A stretch of DNA of 64,000 nt from Blastococcus sp. MG754426 (lineage in GTDB: Bacteria > Actinomycetota > Actinomycetes > Mycobacteriales > Geodermatophilaceae). Below, one piece after another: positions 41,945 to 52,298 of this stretch (position 1 is the first letter of the stretch; every line of letters begins with the position of its first letter). The notes beneath the pieces were generated by a model. That model was not told the DNA's origin and made no database searches. It worked only from the letters and a program-made list of their open reading frames with translations. The translations under genes and the position numbers were made by a program. The DNA lies in contig NZ_SSXC01000002.1 in NCBI RefSeq assembly GCF_021699055.1, positions 62,001-126,000 on the forward strand, given 5' to 3'.

Positions 41945-44077
41945 ATGATGACTACACGACCGACCCGGAACCCTGGTCGCGGAGGAGCGCACCGAGCCGC
42001 GCCACTCCCCGGCCCTCGAACGACGCGGAGGCGTCTGTTGGCCGGGGGGCTCGGCGCCGCCCTGACCACCAGTGCGATCGTCACGCTGGCCGCCACGGCC
42101 GAGGCGGGCACACCACCGCTGGGCCCGGGGAACATCGAGGCGTTCCCGGCCCGGGACATGGTGGCGATCGACGGCTACGCCGAGCAGGCCGGCCAGACGG
42201 CCACCGTCACCGCGACCCGCGACGGTCAGGTGATCGGCCGCGGCACCGGCACCGTGGACGCCAACGGCTTCCTCGAGTTCAACCACGCGGGCGCCGCGTG
42301 CTGGGGCCCGCTCGACCCCAGCGACCCGAGCACCGCTGTCACCCCCGACCTCAGGGGTGGCGACCGGATCGACGTGTCCTTCAGCGACACCGCGTTCAGC
42401 GACGGCATGGTGATCGCTTCCTCGGTCATCACGGGGTACACGACCACCGGACCGGACGCCTCGGGCGCCTACTCCGTCACCATCGAAGGGACCTACGGCG
42501 CCGACGTCGATCTCAACCGCTTCATGGTCGAGGTCGTCAACCCGGACATGCGCGAGGAGCCCGGCGGCATCGAGGACCGGGCCATCTCCTGGGATCCGAC
42601 CCTGGCCGACGGCGAGACCAACGGCGGCAGGGGGTACACCGCCGTGGGGACGGCGGCGGACGGCGCATTCTCGGCCACCTTCGGCGGGCTGTCCGAGGCC
42701 GACCAGCAGCACGTGGCCGCCGGTGAGCACGTCGTCCTGAGCTGGATGGCGGACCACCCGACCGTGGAGCAGCAGCTCGGCCTCACCCTGTGGGAGAGCG
42801 GTCAGGTCAACGGCCCCGGCGACCCGTCGTGCCCGCCCGGGGCGGCCGACGGCATGCCGGTGCCTCCCACCACGGCCGACGTGACCGGCCTGTCCGCGGG
42901 CGGGACCGGGTTCACCGTCACCTGGCCCGTTCCCCAGCAGCCGGTCGACGCCCCCGCCGTCAGCCAGTACCGGGTATCGGCCTACGACGCCGCGACCGGT
43001 CAGGAGGCCGCGATCCGCACCACCGGCACCACGGCCACGTTCCAAGGACTGGACGGGTCCAAGAGCTACGAGCTGCTCATCGAGGCGTTCAGCGGCACCG
43101 TCGTCCCGTTCGACGGCCGGTGGAGCGAGCCGGCCCCGCTCGGTTCGGTGGACCTCGCCACAGGGGCGTACACGCCGCGGACCTCACCGGGCGCCGGGGA
43201 CGGTGGTACGGGTGGGGAGACCCCGCCGCCCACGTCCGCGGAACCGACCGGCGTGACCGCCACGGCCACCGGGACGACCTCGGTGGACGTGAGCTGGACG
43301 GCCGCGCTCGACGCCGTCTCCTACGACGTGAGCCTGACTCCGCCCACCGGTGACGCCGTCACCCAGACGGGCATCACCACCACGACCGCCTCGTTCGCCG
43401 GGCTCACAGCGGGCACCACGTACGGCGTCTCGGTCACCGCGGTCGACAGCGCCGGAACCCGCACCACCTCGACCGAGACGGTGTCGGCGACCACGCTGAG
43501 CGACGCACCGAGCAGCACGACGGTGACCCGCGTCGTCGGTGGCCACGAGCGCGTCACGATGGAATGGCTCGCGGCCACCGCGGGCAACCCGGCTGCTCCG
43601 GTGACCGGCTACGAGCTCTCGGCCACCCCGGTCAACGCAAACGGCACGCTCGGGACGCCGGTCACGGCCACGGTCGGCGCCGTCACCACCGGCACGATCA
43701 CCGGCCTGAGCAACGGCACCACGTACGACCTCGACGTGGTGGCGCTCGCCGGGGAGTCGAGGGGCTCGGCGGCGACCTTCGCCGACGGCCACCCCGGGAC
43801 GGTGGTGCCGAACGACGTCCTCACCGTCGGCCGGGCCCAGTTCCGGGACGACCGGAACGAGTACCGGATCACCGGCACTGCCCAGGACACCACCGCCAAC
43901 ACCGTGACAGTGCGGCTCAGCACCGGTGAGCTGGTCGCGCAGAACGTGGCGGTCACGGCCGACGGCGCCTGGTCGATCAGCACCCGCAACGGCCCGCAGG
44001 CCACGCCGACGGCGACGCTGACGGTGACCTCGTCCTCCGGGGGGAACCTGACCGGGGTGCCGATGGAACGCCGCTGA
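41945..44077 (+). CDS. Secreted multidomain Fn3 protein, first of a tandem pair
   Basis: A 710-residue exported protein. A Tat-like signal peptide has RRRLLAGGLGAAL (residues 28-40) and cleavage near residue 54. A paralogue-conserved N-terminal domain covers about 55-300, with NIEAFPARDMVAIDGY and two cysteines, Cys119 and Cys296, likely a disulfide. Fibronectin-III-like modules lie at about 310-405, 433-518 and 520-615, followed by a C-terminal Ig-like domain at about 620-710. No LPXTG or membrane anchor is present, so it should be released or wall-associated non-covalently. Probably a surface adhesion or matrix protein. The start is ATG 41945 or 41948. Confidence 0.82.
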   Translation: MMTTRPTRNPGRGGAHRAAPLPGPRTTRRRLLAGGLGAALTTSAIVTLAATAEAGTPPLGPGNIEAFPARDMVAIDGYAEQAGQTATVTATRDGQVIGRGTGTVDANGFLEFNHAGAACWGPLDPSDPSTAVTPDLRGGDRIDVSFSDTAFSDGMVIASSVITGYTTTGPDASGAYSVTIEGTYGADVDLNRFMVEVVNPDMREEPGGIEDRAISWDPTLADGETNGGRGYTAVGTAADGAFSATFGGLSEADQQHVAAGEHVVLSWMADHPTVEQQLGLTLWESGQVNGPGDPSCPPGAADGMPVPPTTADVTGLSAGGTGFTVTWPVPQQPVDAPAVSQYRVSAYDAATGQEAAIRTTGTTATFQGLDGSKSYELLIEAFSGTVVPFDGRWSEPAPLGSVDLATGAYTPRTSPGAGDGGTGGETPPPTSAEPTGVTATATGTTSVDVSWTAALDAVSYDVSLTPPTGDAVTQTGITTTTASFAGLTAGTTYGVSVTAVDSAGTRTTSTETVSATTLSDAPSSTTVTRVVGGHERVTMEWLAATAGNPAAPVTGYELSATPVNANGTLGTPVTATVGAVTTGTITGLSNGTTYDLDVVALAGESRGSAATFADGHPGTVVPNDVLTVGRAQFRDDRNEYRITGTAQDTTANTVTVRLSTGELVAQNVAVTADGAWSISTRNGPQATPTATLTVTSSSGGNLTGVPMERR

Positions 44078-44118
44078 GCACCGCGGTCGCGGCAACTGCC
44101 GCGGCCACGAGCGGGCAC

Positions 44119-44155
44119 CCGAGGGCCCGTCACCACACCGGTGGCGGGCCCTCGG
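44119..44155 (+). terminator. Terminator of the first secreted protein gene
   Basis: A 16-base stem (44119-44134 with 44140-44155, one G-U pair) and a five-base loop ACACC. Its core GGGCCCGTCACC with GGTGGCGGGCCC is nearly identical to the terminator after the second paralogue. Confidence 0.85.
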
Positions 44156-44202
44156 CGCGTCCACGCCTGCTGCCACCGCGACCGGCAGGACGCCGTCGCC
44201 CT

Positions 44203-44216
44203 CCCCTTTTGGGGGG
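44203..44216 (+). promoter_or_regulatory. Shared upstream element of the second secreted protein gene
   Basis: CCCC-TTTT-GGGGGG lies about 100 bases before the start, and ACCCCTC follows at 44229-44235. It parallels the element in front of the first paralogue. Confidence 0.4.
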
Positions 44217-44316
44217 TGCCCGGCCCCCACCCCTCGGCTGCCTCGCGCCACCCGGCTCCACAACCGTGAGCACGTTCCCTCGACCGAGGCGACCACTGCT
44301 CACTGCGGAGACAGCC

Positions 44317-46449
44317 ATGACCAGGACAGGACCGACCACCGAGCGTGGTCGCGGAGGAGGGACCGGACCGGTGTCCTCCTCCGCGGCCGGAGCGCTCCGC
44401 ACCCCCACCACCAGAGCCCGCCGCGCCGCGCTGGCGGGCGGCCTCGCCGTCGTCACCGCCGCGGGGGTCGTGACGACCCTCGCCGGTGTGGCGAGCGCCG
44501 GCACGCCGCCGACCGGGCCGGGCAACATCGAGGTCTTCCCCGATCGGGACATGATCGCGATCGAGGGCTACACCGCCCAGGCCGGCCAGACCGCGACCGT
44601 CACCGTCCGGCGCGGCGGCCAGGTCGTCGGGACCGCCACCGGCGAGGTCGACAACACCGGCTTCCGGGAGTGGAACCACGACTCGGCGAGCTGCTTCACC
44701 GACGTCACGCCCGACCTGCAGGCCGGTGACGAGGTGTCGGTGTCCTTCAGCGGGTCCCCCCTGGTCGACGGCATGACGGTCAGCTCGGCGCAGATCACCG
44801 AGATCACCGCCAGCGACCCGGTCGAGGGCAACGCCAACTCCGTGACGATCAGCGGCACCTACGGCCCCGAGGTCAGCCTCGACCGCTTCGCCGTCGAGGT
44901 GGTCAACCCGACCATGCGGGACGAGGGCGCCATCGGCGAGCGGGCCATCGGCTGGAGCCCCAACGAGGTGCCCGACGAGGTCCCCACCGGCTACACGGTC
45001 TCCGGCACCGCGGCGAACGGCGAGTTCTCCGTGACGTTCGCCGACATGTCGGCCTCGGACCAGCAGCTGGTGTTCGAGGGCCAGGCGGTCGCGCTGAGCT
45101 GGATGGCCGACGCCACCACGGTCGAGCAGCAGCTGGGCCTGACCCTCTCCGAGTACGGCCTGGCCAGCGGCGGTGCCCCCGGCTGCCCGCCCGGACCGGA
45201 CGGCGCGAAGCCCCCGGTCAGCGAGTACTCCACGGTGTGGAACGCCGACGGGACCGCGGCCACGGTCACCTGGGCCGCCGCGACGCCGGTCCTCGGTGGC
45301 GACGCGGTCACCGGCTACAGCGTGACCGCCGTCGACCAGGCCACCCAGCGGCAGGAGGGCTACCGCGTGGGTGCTGACGCCACCCAGGTCGTCCTGGACG
45401 GGCTCACCGGCGGCGCGCTGTACGACATCGAGGTCCGCTCGATGGTCGGCACCGAGATGGGCGCTCCCTTCGCCCTCGCCGGCACCACCTCGCCGCCGCC
45501 CCCGGACGGCGGGACCGACACCACCCCACCCGTGCTGACCACCGACCCGGTGCTCGACCCGGCCACCGCGGTGATCGCGCCCAACCGGACCCTGACCCTG
45601 TCCGCGGACGAGGGCACGATCTACTACACGGTCGACGGTTCGGCGGTCACCACGGAGGAAGGCGGCAACGTGCCGTCCTCCACGGCGGTGCTGTACCAGC
45701 AGCCGATCCCGATCACGGCCGACAACACCGCCGTCGCCATCGCGGTGATCGACGCCGCCGGCAACGCCACGCACGCCTCCGGCCTCGTGTCGCCCGCCCC
45801 GGTCGCCGAGGCGGTCACGCCCACGGGCTTGGCCATCACCAGCACCAGCGGCGCGGGTCCCGACCCGGCCGCACCGCAGGGCCGGGTCAGCCTCGGCTGG
45901 AACCCCGTTCCGGACGCGGTGTCCTACCGGGTGCGGGTGTTCCTGCGCACCGATGCGACGGCCACGACGGCACTCACGGTCACGCCGATGCCCGAGCACG
46001 ACGTCATCGTCACGGGCACCACGGCGGACGTCACCGGCCTGGCCAAGAGCGCGGACGGCCAGCGGTACCTGTTCCGGGTGCAGTCCCGCACCGGGACGAC
46101 GACGCCGTACAGCACCTTGTCGGCGCCGGTGAACCACCGGGTCGTCGGTGACGACATCGCGATCGGGCTGGCCCAGTTCCGGACCGGCGACGAGTTCCGG
46201 ATCGACGGGTCGGGCACCGTGCCCGGCGCGACGATCACGGTGCACCGCACCAACACCGCGGGCACCGGGCCGGCGCTCAACCCGATCGCCGGGTACCCGA
46301 CCGGTGTCGTCGGTCCGATCGAGGCCCCCGAGGCCGTCGGCGCCTGGGCGATCACCGTCGACCCGGCTCCGGCGACCGCGCCGACCGAGATCTGGGTCAA
46401 GTCGAGCGAGGGCGGGGTCTCCGGCCCCTTCCCGGTCGAGGTGCGCTGA
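44317..46449 (+). CDS. Secreted multidomain protein, second of a tandem pair
   Basis: A 710-residue paralogue of the preceding gene. The signal segment (about residues 34-61) has a weaker arginine pair, RARRAALAGGLAVV. The shared N-terminal domain at 62-300 has NIEVFPDRDMIAIEGY and keeps both cysteines (Cys126 and Cys290). An Fn3-like module at 300-390 follows. Unlike its sister it then has a chitobiase-type C-terminal module with GTIYYTVDGSAVTTEEGG (about 415-490), another Fn3 at 500-605 and the C-terminal Ig-like domain with LAQFRTGDEFRIDGSG. GGAG lies seven bases before the ATG. Confidence 0.82.
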   Translation: MTRTGPTTERGRGGGTGPVSSSAAGALRTPTTRARRAALAGGLAVVTAAGVVTTLAGVASAGTPPTGPGNIEVFPDRDMIAIEGYTAQAGQTATVTVRRGGQVVGTATGEVDNTGFREWNHDSASCFTDVTPDLQAGDEVSVSFSGSPLVDGMTVSSAQITEITASDPVEGNANSVTISGTYGPEVSLDRFAVEVVNPTMRDEGAIGERAIGWSPNEVPDEVPTGYTVSGTAANGEFSVTFADMSASDQQLVFEGQAVALSWMADATTVEQQLGLTLSEYGLASGGAPGCPPGPDGAKPPVSEYSTVWNADGTAATVTWAAATPVLGGDAVTGYSVTAVDQATQRQEGYRVGADATQVVLDGLTGGALYDIEVRSMVGTEMGAPFALAGTTSPPPPDGGTDTTPPVLTTDPVLDPATAVIAPNRTLTLSADEGTIYYTVDGSAVTTEEGGNVPSSTAVLYQQPIPITADNTAVAIAVIDAAGNATHASGLVSPAPVAEAVTPTGLAITSTSGAGPDPAAPQGRVSLGWNPVPDAVSYRVRVFLRTDATATTALTVTPMPEHDVIVTGTTADVTGLAKSADGQRYLFRVQSRTGTTTPYSTLSAPVNHRVVGDDIAIGLAQFRTGDEFRIDGSGTVPGATITVHRTNTAGTGPALNPIAGYPTGVVGPIEAPEAVGAWAITVDPAPATAPTEIWVKSSEGGVSGPFPVEVR

Positions 46450-46462
46450 CCCGTCGCACATC

Positions 46463-46498
46463 CCGGGGGCCCGTCACCACACGGTGGCGGGCCCCCGG
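46463..46498 (+). terminator. Terminator of the second secreted protein gene
   Basis: A 16-base perfect stem (46463-46478 with 46483-46498) and loop ACAC, a near copy of the terminator at 44119. Confidence 0.85.
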
Positions 46499-46601
46499 CC
46501 TTGTGCTGGGGTGACCACGAGCTGCGGCACATCGGGCTCCGACGCCTCGTGCGCCGACCGATCTGGCGCCTCTCGTGCGGCGGCCGCCCCGAAGACGCCG
46601 A

Positions 46602-46635
46602 CAGGGGCCGGCCCGCTCGCGCGGACCGGCCCCTG
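46602..46635 (-). terminator. groEL terminator
   Basis: A 15-base stem with one C-A mismatch (46602-46616 with 46621-46635) and a four-base loop, 27 bases after the groEL stop codon. Confidence 0.8.
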
Positions 46636-46661
46636 CCGGAGGTGGTGCCAGGTGGTCGGAC

Positions 46662-48435
<1,774 letters not shown>

Positions 48436-48445
48436 GGCCCGAGTC

Positions 48446-48470
48446 TGGCACTCGGGGCGGGTGAGTGCAA
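48446..48470 (-). promoter_or_regulatory. CIRCE operator 2 (HrcA site) of groEL
   Basis: TGGCACTC, nine bases, GAGTGCAA: a second CIRCE whose outer two bases are imperfect. It starts 35 bases from the start of CIRCE 1, about three and a third helical turns. TTGCAC on the minus strand could serve as a -35. Confidence 0.88.
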
Positions 48471-48478
48471 GGAACGCC

Positions 48479-48514
48479 GGAGGCCCGGCCCCCCGCTGGG
48501 GGGACCGGGCCTCC
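48479..48514 (-). terminator. Terminator of the small cold-shock gene
   Basis: GGAGGCCCGG and CCCCCC pair with GGGGGG and CCGGGCCTCC around a GCT loop with a single A bulge, a 16-base stem. It lies between the csp stop and the groEL operators. Confidence 0.85.
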
Positions 48515-48536
48515 GATCGGTGCTGCTGGGTGGTCC

Positions 48537-48737
48537 TCAGGCGCTGCGGACGGCGTCGGCCTGGGGGCCCTTGGCACCCTGGACGACCTCGAACTCGACG
48601 CGCTGACCCTCGTCGAGGCTCTTGTACCCGTCCATCTGGATGGCCGAGTAGTGGACGAAGACGTCCTGGCCGCCGTCGACGGCGATGAAGCCGAAGCCCT
48701 TCTCGGCGTTGAACCACTTCACGGTGCCCTGTGCCAC
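48537..48737 (-). CDS. Cold-shock protein, CspA type
   Basis: A 66-residue single-domain cold-shock protein and RNA chaperone. RNP1 is KGFGFI and RNP2 VFVHYS, with the usual [13 protein letters not shown] opening and an ADAVRSA end. The start is GTG 48737, five to six bases after GGGAG; ATG 48749 would add four residues, MGAH. About 175 bases of gene-free sequence upstream may form a cold-responsive 5' leader. It has its own strong terminator, so it is a single-gene unit. Confidence 0.95.
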   Translation of the reverse strand: MAQGTVKWFNAEKGFGFIAVDGGQDVFVHYSAIQMDGYKSLDEGQRVEFEVVQGAKGPQADAVRSA

Positions 48738-48912
48738 GTGTGCTCCCACGTTTCGTGCGTGCGGACGGTCCCTCTGGATCGGGAGACCGGGCCTAGCTCT
48801 TCCGCCCGCATATCACGAACATGGAACTGGATCCGCGCGAGAAGGTACATCAGCGGCGGCCGGGCGCAAGAGCTTCCCCGCCATCGTGTTGCCGGATCGG
48901 GCGACCGCGGCC
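48738..48912 (-). other. Leader and promoter region of the cold-shock gene
   Basis: No gene. It contains the AT-richer segment CATGTTCGTGATATGC at about 48812-48827, plausible as the promoter core, which would leave a 5' leader of about 75 bases. Confidence 0.4.
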
Positions 48913-50214
48913 TCAGCCGATGAGCCCGGCGGCCCGCACCGACCTGAGGGAGGGCTCCACCCGGTGCGTCGGGCCGACGACGGGCTCGAGCGGGTCGAGG
49001 GTCTTCAGCCCCTCCCCCGTGTTGAGGACGACGGTCTCCTTCGCCGGGTCGAGCCGCCCGCTCTCGACCAGCGTGCGGAGCACCGCGACGGTCACCCCGC
49101 CGGCGGTCTCGGCGAAGATGCCGGTGGTGCGGGCCAGGTCGCGGATGCCCTGGACGATCTCGTCGTCGCCCACCCGCGCGACCGCGCCGCCGGTGCGCCG
49201 GATCGCGTCGAGCGCGTAGGGGCCGTCGGCGGGGTTGCCGATGTTGAGCGACTTCGCGATCCCGGTGGGCTTCACCGGCTTGACGACGTCCCAGCCGTTG
49301 TCGAACGCGGTGGCGATCGGGTCGCAGCCGGCCGACTGCGCGCCGAAGATCGTCCACTCGGTGGCCTCGACGATGCCGGCCGCCGCCAGCTCGCGGAACG
49401 CCTTGTCCACCTTGGTGAGCAGCGAGCCGGAGGCCATCGGGATGACCACCTGGGCCGGGATGCGCCAGCCCAGCTGCTCGGCGATCTCGTAACCCATCGT
49501 CTTGGAGCCCTCGGCGTAGTAGGGCCGGACGTTCTGGTTGACGAAGGCGGTGTCCTCGAACTCGTCGGTCTCGCCGAGCTCGCTGGTCAGCCGGTTGACG
49601 TCGTCGTAGGAGCCGTCGACGGCGACCAGCGTCTGCCCGTAGACCGCCGACTGCACGACCTTGCCGGGCTCCAGGTCGCTCGGGATGAAGACGAACGAGG
49701 GCAGGCCGACGCGGGCGGCGTGCGCGGCCACGGAGTTGGCCAGGTTGCCGGTGGAGGCGGCGGCGATCTTCTTGTAGCCAAGGCCCTTGGCGGCGGTCGC
49801 GGCGAGGCTGACGACGCGGTCCTTGAAGGAGTGGGTGGGGTTGGCCGAGTCGTCCTTGACCCAGAGCCCGCCGGTGAGGCCGAGCTCGGCGGCGAGGCGG
49901 TCGGCGCGAACCAGCGGGGTCATCCCCGGGTCGAGCGAGACGCGGTCGGCCGGGTCCTGGCCCACGGGCAGCAGGGCCACGTACCGCCAGATGTTCTGCG
50001 GGCCGGCCTCGATCTGCTCGCGGGTGACGGCCTTCATCAGCTCGGGGTCGTAGTCGACCTCCAGCGGGCCGAAGCACTCGGCGCAGGCGTGCTGGGCGAT
50101 GAGCCCGAACGTGGCGCCGCAGTTGCGGCAGACCAGCCCGCGCGCGGGACAGGGGGGCACCGGGCCGCCGGCAGCGGAGTCGGCCTGGAGCGATCCGGGA
50201 GCGGTGAGGGTCAT
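48913..50214 (-). CDS. thrC: Threonine synthase
   Basis: Pyridoxal-phosphate enzyme converting O-phosphohomoserine to threonine and phosphate. The 433-residue protein has an N-terminal zinc-ribbon-like motif, CRNC and CAEC (Cys29, 32, 44, 47). The cofactor lysine Lys131 lies in NPTHSFKDR, with AASTGNLANSVAAHAARVG for phosphate binding and NTGEGLKTLDPLEPV near the C-terminus. It is the ThrC type common in plants and Actinobacteria. A class-I SAM riboswitch covers its leader, so translation should fall when SAM is plentiful. Start ATG with AGGAGG upstream. Confidence 0.95.
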   Translation of the reverse strand: MTLTAPGSLQADSAAGGPVPPCPARGLVCRNCGATFGLIAQHACAECFGPLEVDYDPELMKAVTREQIEAGPQNIWRYVALLPVGQDPADRVSLDPGMTPLVRADRLAAELGLTGGLWVKDDSANPTHSFKDRVVSLAATAAKGLGYKKIAAASTGNLANSVAAHAARVGLPSFVFIPSDLEPGKVVQSAVYGQTLVAVDGSYDDVNRLTSELGETDEFEDTAFVNQNVRPYYAEGSKTMGYEIAEQLGWRIPAQVVIPMASGSLLTKVDKAFRELAAAGIVEATEWTIFGAQSAGCDPIATAFDNGWDVVKPVKPTGIAKSLNIGNPADGPYALDAIRRTGGAVARVGDDEIVQGIRDLARTTGIFAETAGGVTVAVLRTLVESGRLDPAKETVVLNTGEGLKTLDPLEPVVGPTHRVEPSLRSVRAAGLIG

Positions 50215-50228
50215 GCGACGACTACCTC

Positions 50229-50359
50229 CTCATCTTCCCCGCTGCGGGCCGTCGAGCCGCGCGGGACGGAATTGGCACCTCCCGCCCGTCGCGCGGAGCG
50301 CGGCAGGCGGCGGTTGCCGGGGCTTCGTCGGGCCGTGTCCCTCTGCCCCTCTGGATGAG
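50229..50359 (-). ncRNA. SAM-I (S-box) riboswitch controlling thrC
   Basis: On the minus strand: the P1 5' strand CTCATCC, then CAGAGGGGCAGAGGGAC, GGCCCGACGAAGCCC, CGGCAACC and GGTGCCAATTCC, all S-box core motifs in order. The P1 3' strand GATGAG closes at 50234-50229. It runs straight into GAGG of the ribosome site, and the ATG follows 14 bases later, which points to translational control by hiding the ribosome site. Confidence 0.95.
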
Positions 50360-50407
50360 TGAACGGGGTGGACTCTACCCAGTCGCGGCGCGCGCCCGGC
50401 GGCGGGA

Positions 50408-50419
50408 CAGGATGGGCCG
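50408..50419 (+). promoter_or_regulatory. Leaderless -10 of the HAD gene
   Basis: CAGGAT at 50408-50413 ends six bases before the GTG at 50420. Confidence 0.4.
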
Positions 50420-51241
50420 GTGAGCGCGCGCGTCGTCTACACCGACCTCGACGGCACGATGGTGGGCCCGCGGGGCTCCTTCTGGCACACGGCGGGACGG
50501 GACCTCACCGACGGGCCGGCCGGCGCGCTGCTGGACCTGCACCGGGCGGGGACGGCGTTGGTGCTGGTCAGCGGCCGCACCTACGAGCAGGTGGTCGAGG
50601 CCGCGCGGATCTTCGCCGCCGACGGCGCCATCGCCGAGCTGGGCGCCACCATCGGCTGGGGCTCCGGGCGGAACACCCACCGGCTGCGGGGCGCGCTGCC
50701 CGAGGAGTACGGGGAGCGCACCCCGATGGACGTCATGGCCGAGCTCGGCGTCGTCGAGGACCTGGTCGCCGCGCACCCCGGGCGGCTGGAGTGGCACGCG
50801 CCGTGGCACGCCACCCACGCCACCGACGCGCTGCTCCGCGGCCGGGTGGACGCGCTCGCCGTGGACGCGTGGCTGGCCGAGCGCGGGGCCGGCTGGCTGA
50901 CGCTCAAGGACAACGGCGCGATCCCCGCCGCACCGTGGATGGGGCTGGCCGAGGAGGCCGCCCCGCCGCGGGTCTACCACCTGATGCCGCGCGGCATCTC
51001 CAAGGGCGCGGCGATCGCCTGGGACCTGGAGCGCCGCGGCCTCTCCCCCGACGACGCCGTGGCCATCGGGGACAGCGTCAGCGACCTGGACATGGCGCCG
51101 GCGGTGGGCCGGCTGTGGATCACCGCGAACGGGGCCGCCGTCGACGGCATGGCCGAGGCGCTGGCCGCCGTCCCCAACGCCTCGGTGACCGCCGGGGCCA
51201 TGGGCGAGGGCTGGGCCCAGGCGGTGCGCGCGTCGCTGTGA
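50420..51241 (+). CDS. HAD-superfamily hydrolase, type IIB
   Basis: A 273-residue phosphatase. Motif I is VVYTDLDGTMVG (nucleophile and acid Asp), motif II VLVSGRTYEQV, motif III lysine GISKGAAIAW and motif IV AIGDSVSDLDMA. A IIB cap domain lies between. Similar to the mannosyl-3-phosphoglycerate and sucrose-phosphate phosphatase group, but the substrate is open. It is divergent from thrC, and its promoter lies next to the riboswitch 5' end. Confidence 0.88.
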   Translation: MSARVVYTDLDGTMVGPRGSFWHTAGRDLTDGPAGALLDLHRAGTALVLVSGRTYEQVVEAARIFAADGAIAELGATIGWGSGRNTHRLRGALPEEYGERTPMDVMAELGVVEDLVAAHPGRLEWHAPWHATHATDALLRGRVDALAVDAWLAERGAGWLTLKDNGAIPAAPWMGLAEEAAPPRVYHLMPRGISKGAAIAWDLERRGLSPDDAVAIGDSVSDLDMAPAVGRLWITANGAAVDGMAEALAAVPNASVTAGAMGEGWAQAVRASL

Positions 51242-51287
51242 GCGGGCCGCCGCCGGGCCTGGAGCCAGGGGTGACCCGGCCCCAGCA

Positions 51288-51318
51288 GCGCTCTGCCCAC
51301 TCCGGCGGGGCAGAGCGC
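51288..51318. terminator. Bidirectional terminator between HAD and ABC genes
   Basis: An 11-base perfect stem GCGCTCTGCCC/GGGCAGAGCGC (51288-51298 with 51308-51318) and a nine-base loop, between two convergent genes. Confidence 0.7.
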
Positions 51319-51419
51319 CACTCCCGCGGGGAGGACACCCGGCGGGGAGAGGCCGTCAGCCGGCCCGGGGCTCGCGGCCCGGCCGCGCGCAGGGACGGTG
51401 TCGCCCGGTGGGGCGGCAG

Positions 51420-52298
51420 CTACGACGTGACGTCGCGGCGGGCGAAGTGGCGGAAGCCCAGGGCGGTGAAGACGGCGGCGTAGACCAGCGCCTGCACCAC
51501 CCCGCGGAACAGGTCCCCGGAGTCCACCGGCGTCTGCAGCAGGTCGGTCCACGCGTAGGCCTCCGCGAGCGGGAACCAGTCGCGGATCGCGCCGAGCTGC
51601 TCCACCTCGTCGAGGATCGCGAAGACGACGACGGTGAACACGGCGCCACCGACGGCGGCCAGGGGCGCGTCGGTGATCGTGGAGAACCAGAAGGCCAGCG
51701 CGCCGACGGTGAGCAGGTGCACCGCCAGGTAGCCCAGCATGCCGGCCAGCCGCAGCATGCCCTCGCCCTGGTCGATGCCGACGCCGACCGGTGTGGTGAT
51801 GTCGCCGAAGCCGAACGCGATGCCCCCGGCCACCACCGAGACCACCGCGAGCGTCAGCAGCGCGCCGACCGCCTGCACGAACGCGGCGAGCCACTTCTGC
51901 CGGAGCAGCCGCGCCCTCGGGACCGGGGTGGCCAGCGCGTACCGCAGCGACCCCCACTGCGCCTCGCTGGCGACGGTGTCGCCGAAGACGAGCGCGTAGA
52001 CGACGACGAGGAAGAAGCCCGTGGTCGCGAAGAGCACGAACAGCGTGAAGTTCAGCCCGCTCGCCGTCGCGACGTCGACGAGGTTGATCCGCGCGTTCTC
52101 CGCGGCCTCCTCGTCGGCCCCCAGCTGCAGGGCGGCGATCAGGACCAGCGGCAGCGCGGCCATCAGCGCGAAGACGCCCAGGGTGCGCCGGCGCTTGAAC
52201 TGCCGGCGCAGCTCGACCGGGAGCCGCAGGGTCCGCTCCGGCCGGTACCCGGCGACCGCCCCGGTCGGCTGCACGTGCTGCTCGGTGCCCGTCGTCAT
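51420..52298 (-). CDS. ABC-2 permease partner of the hydrolase-ABC fusion
   Basis: A 292-residue membrane protein with six predicted helices. The ABC-2 coupling region is ASEAQWGSLRYALATPVPRARLLRQKW, of which GSLRYALATPVPR is diagnostic. A large extracytoplasmic segment (GADEEAAENARINLVDVA) lies between helices 1 and 2. The start is ATG 52298, overlapping the fusion gene stop (ATGA). Co-translation makes it the obvious membrane channel for the ATPase domain of that gene. The direction of transport is probably outward. Confidence 0.9.
   Translation of the reverse strand: MTTGTEQHVQPTGAVAGYRPERTLRLPVELRRQFKRRRTLGVFALMAALPLVLIAALQLGADEEAAENARINLVDVATASGLNFTLFVLFATTGFFLVVVYALVFGDTVASEAQWGSLRYALATPVPRARLLRQKWLAAFVQAVGALLTLAVVSVVAGGIAFGFGDITTPVGVGIDQGEGMLRLAGMLGYLAVHLLTVGALAFWFSTITDAPLAAVGGAVFTVVVFAILDEVEQLGAIRDWFPLAEAYAWTDLLQTPVDSGDLFRGVVQALVYAAVFTALGFRHFARRDVTS

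Noticed and set aside
42000-46449. Secreted tandem proteins as sortase-anchored surface proteins
   Set aside because: Neither has an LPXTG motif, C-terminal membrane helix or basic tail.
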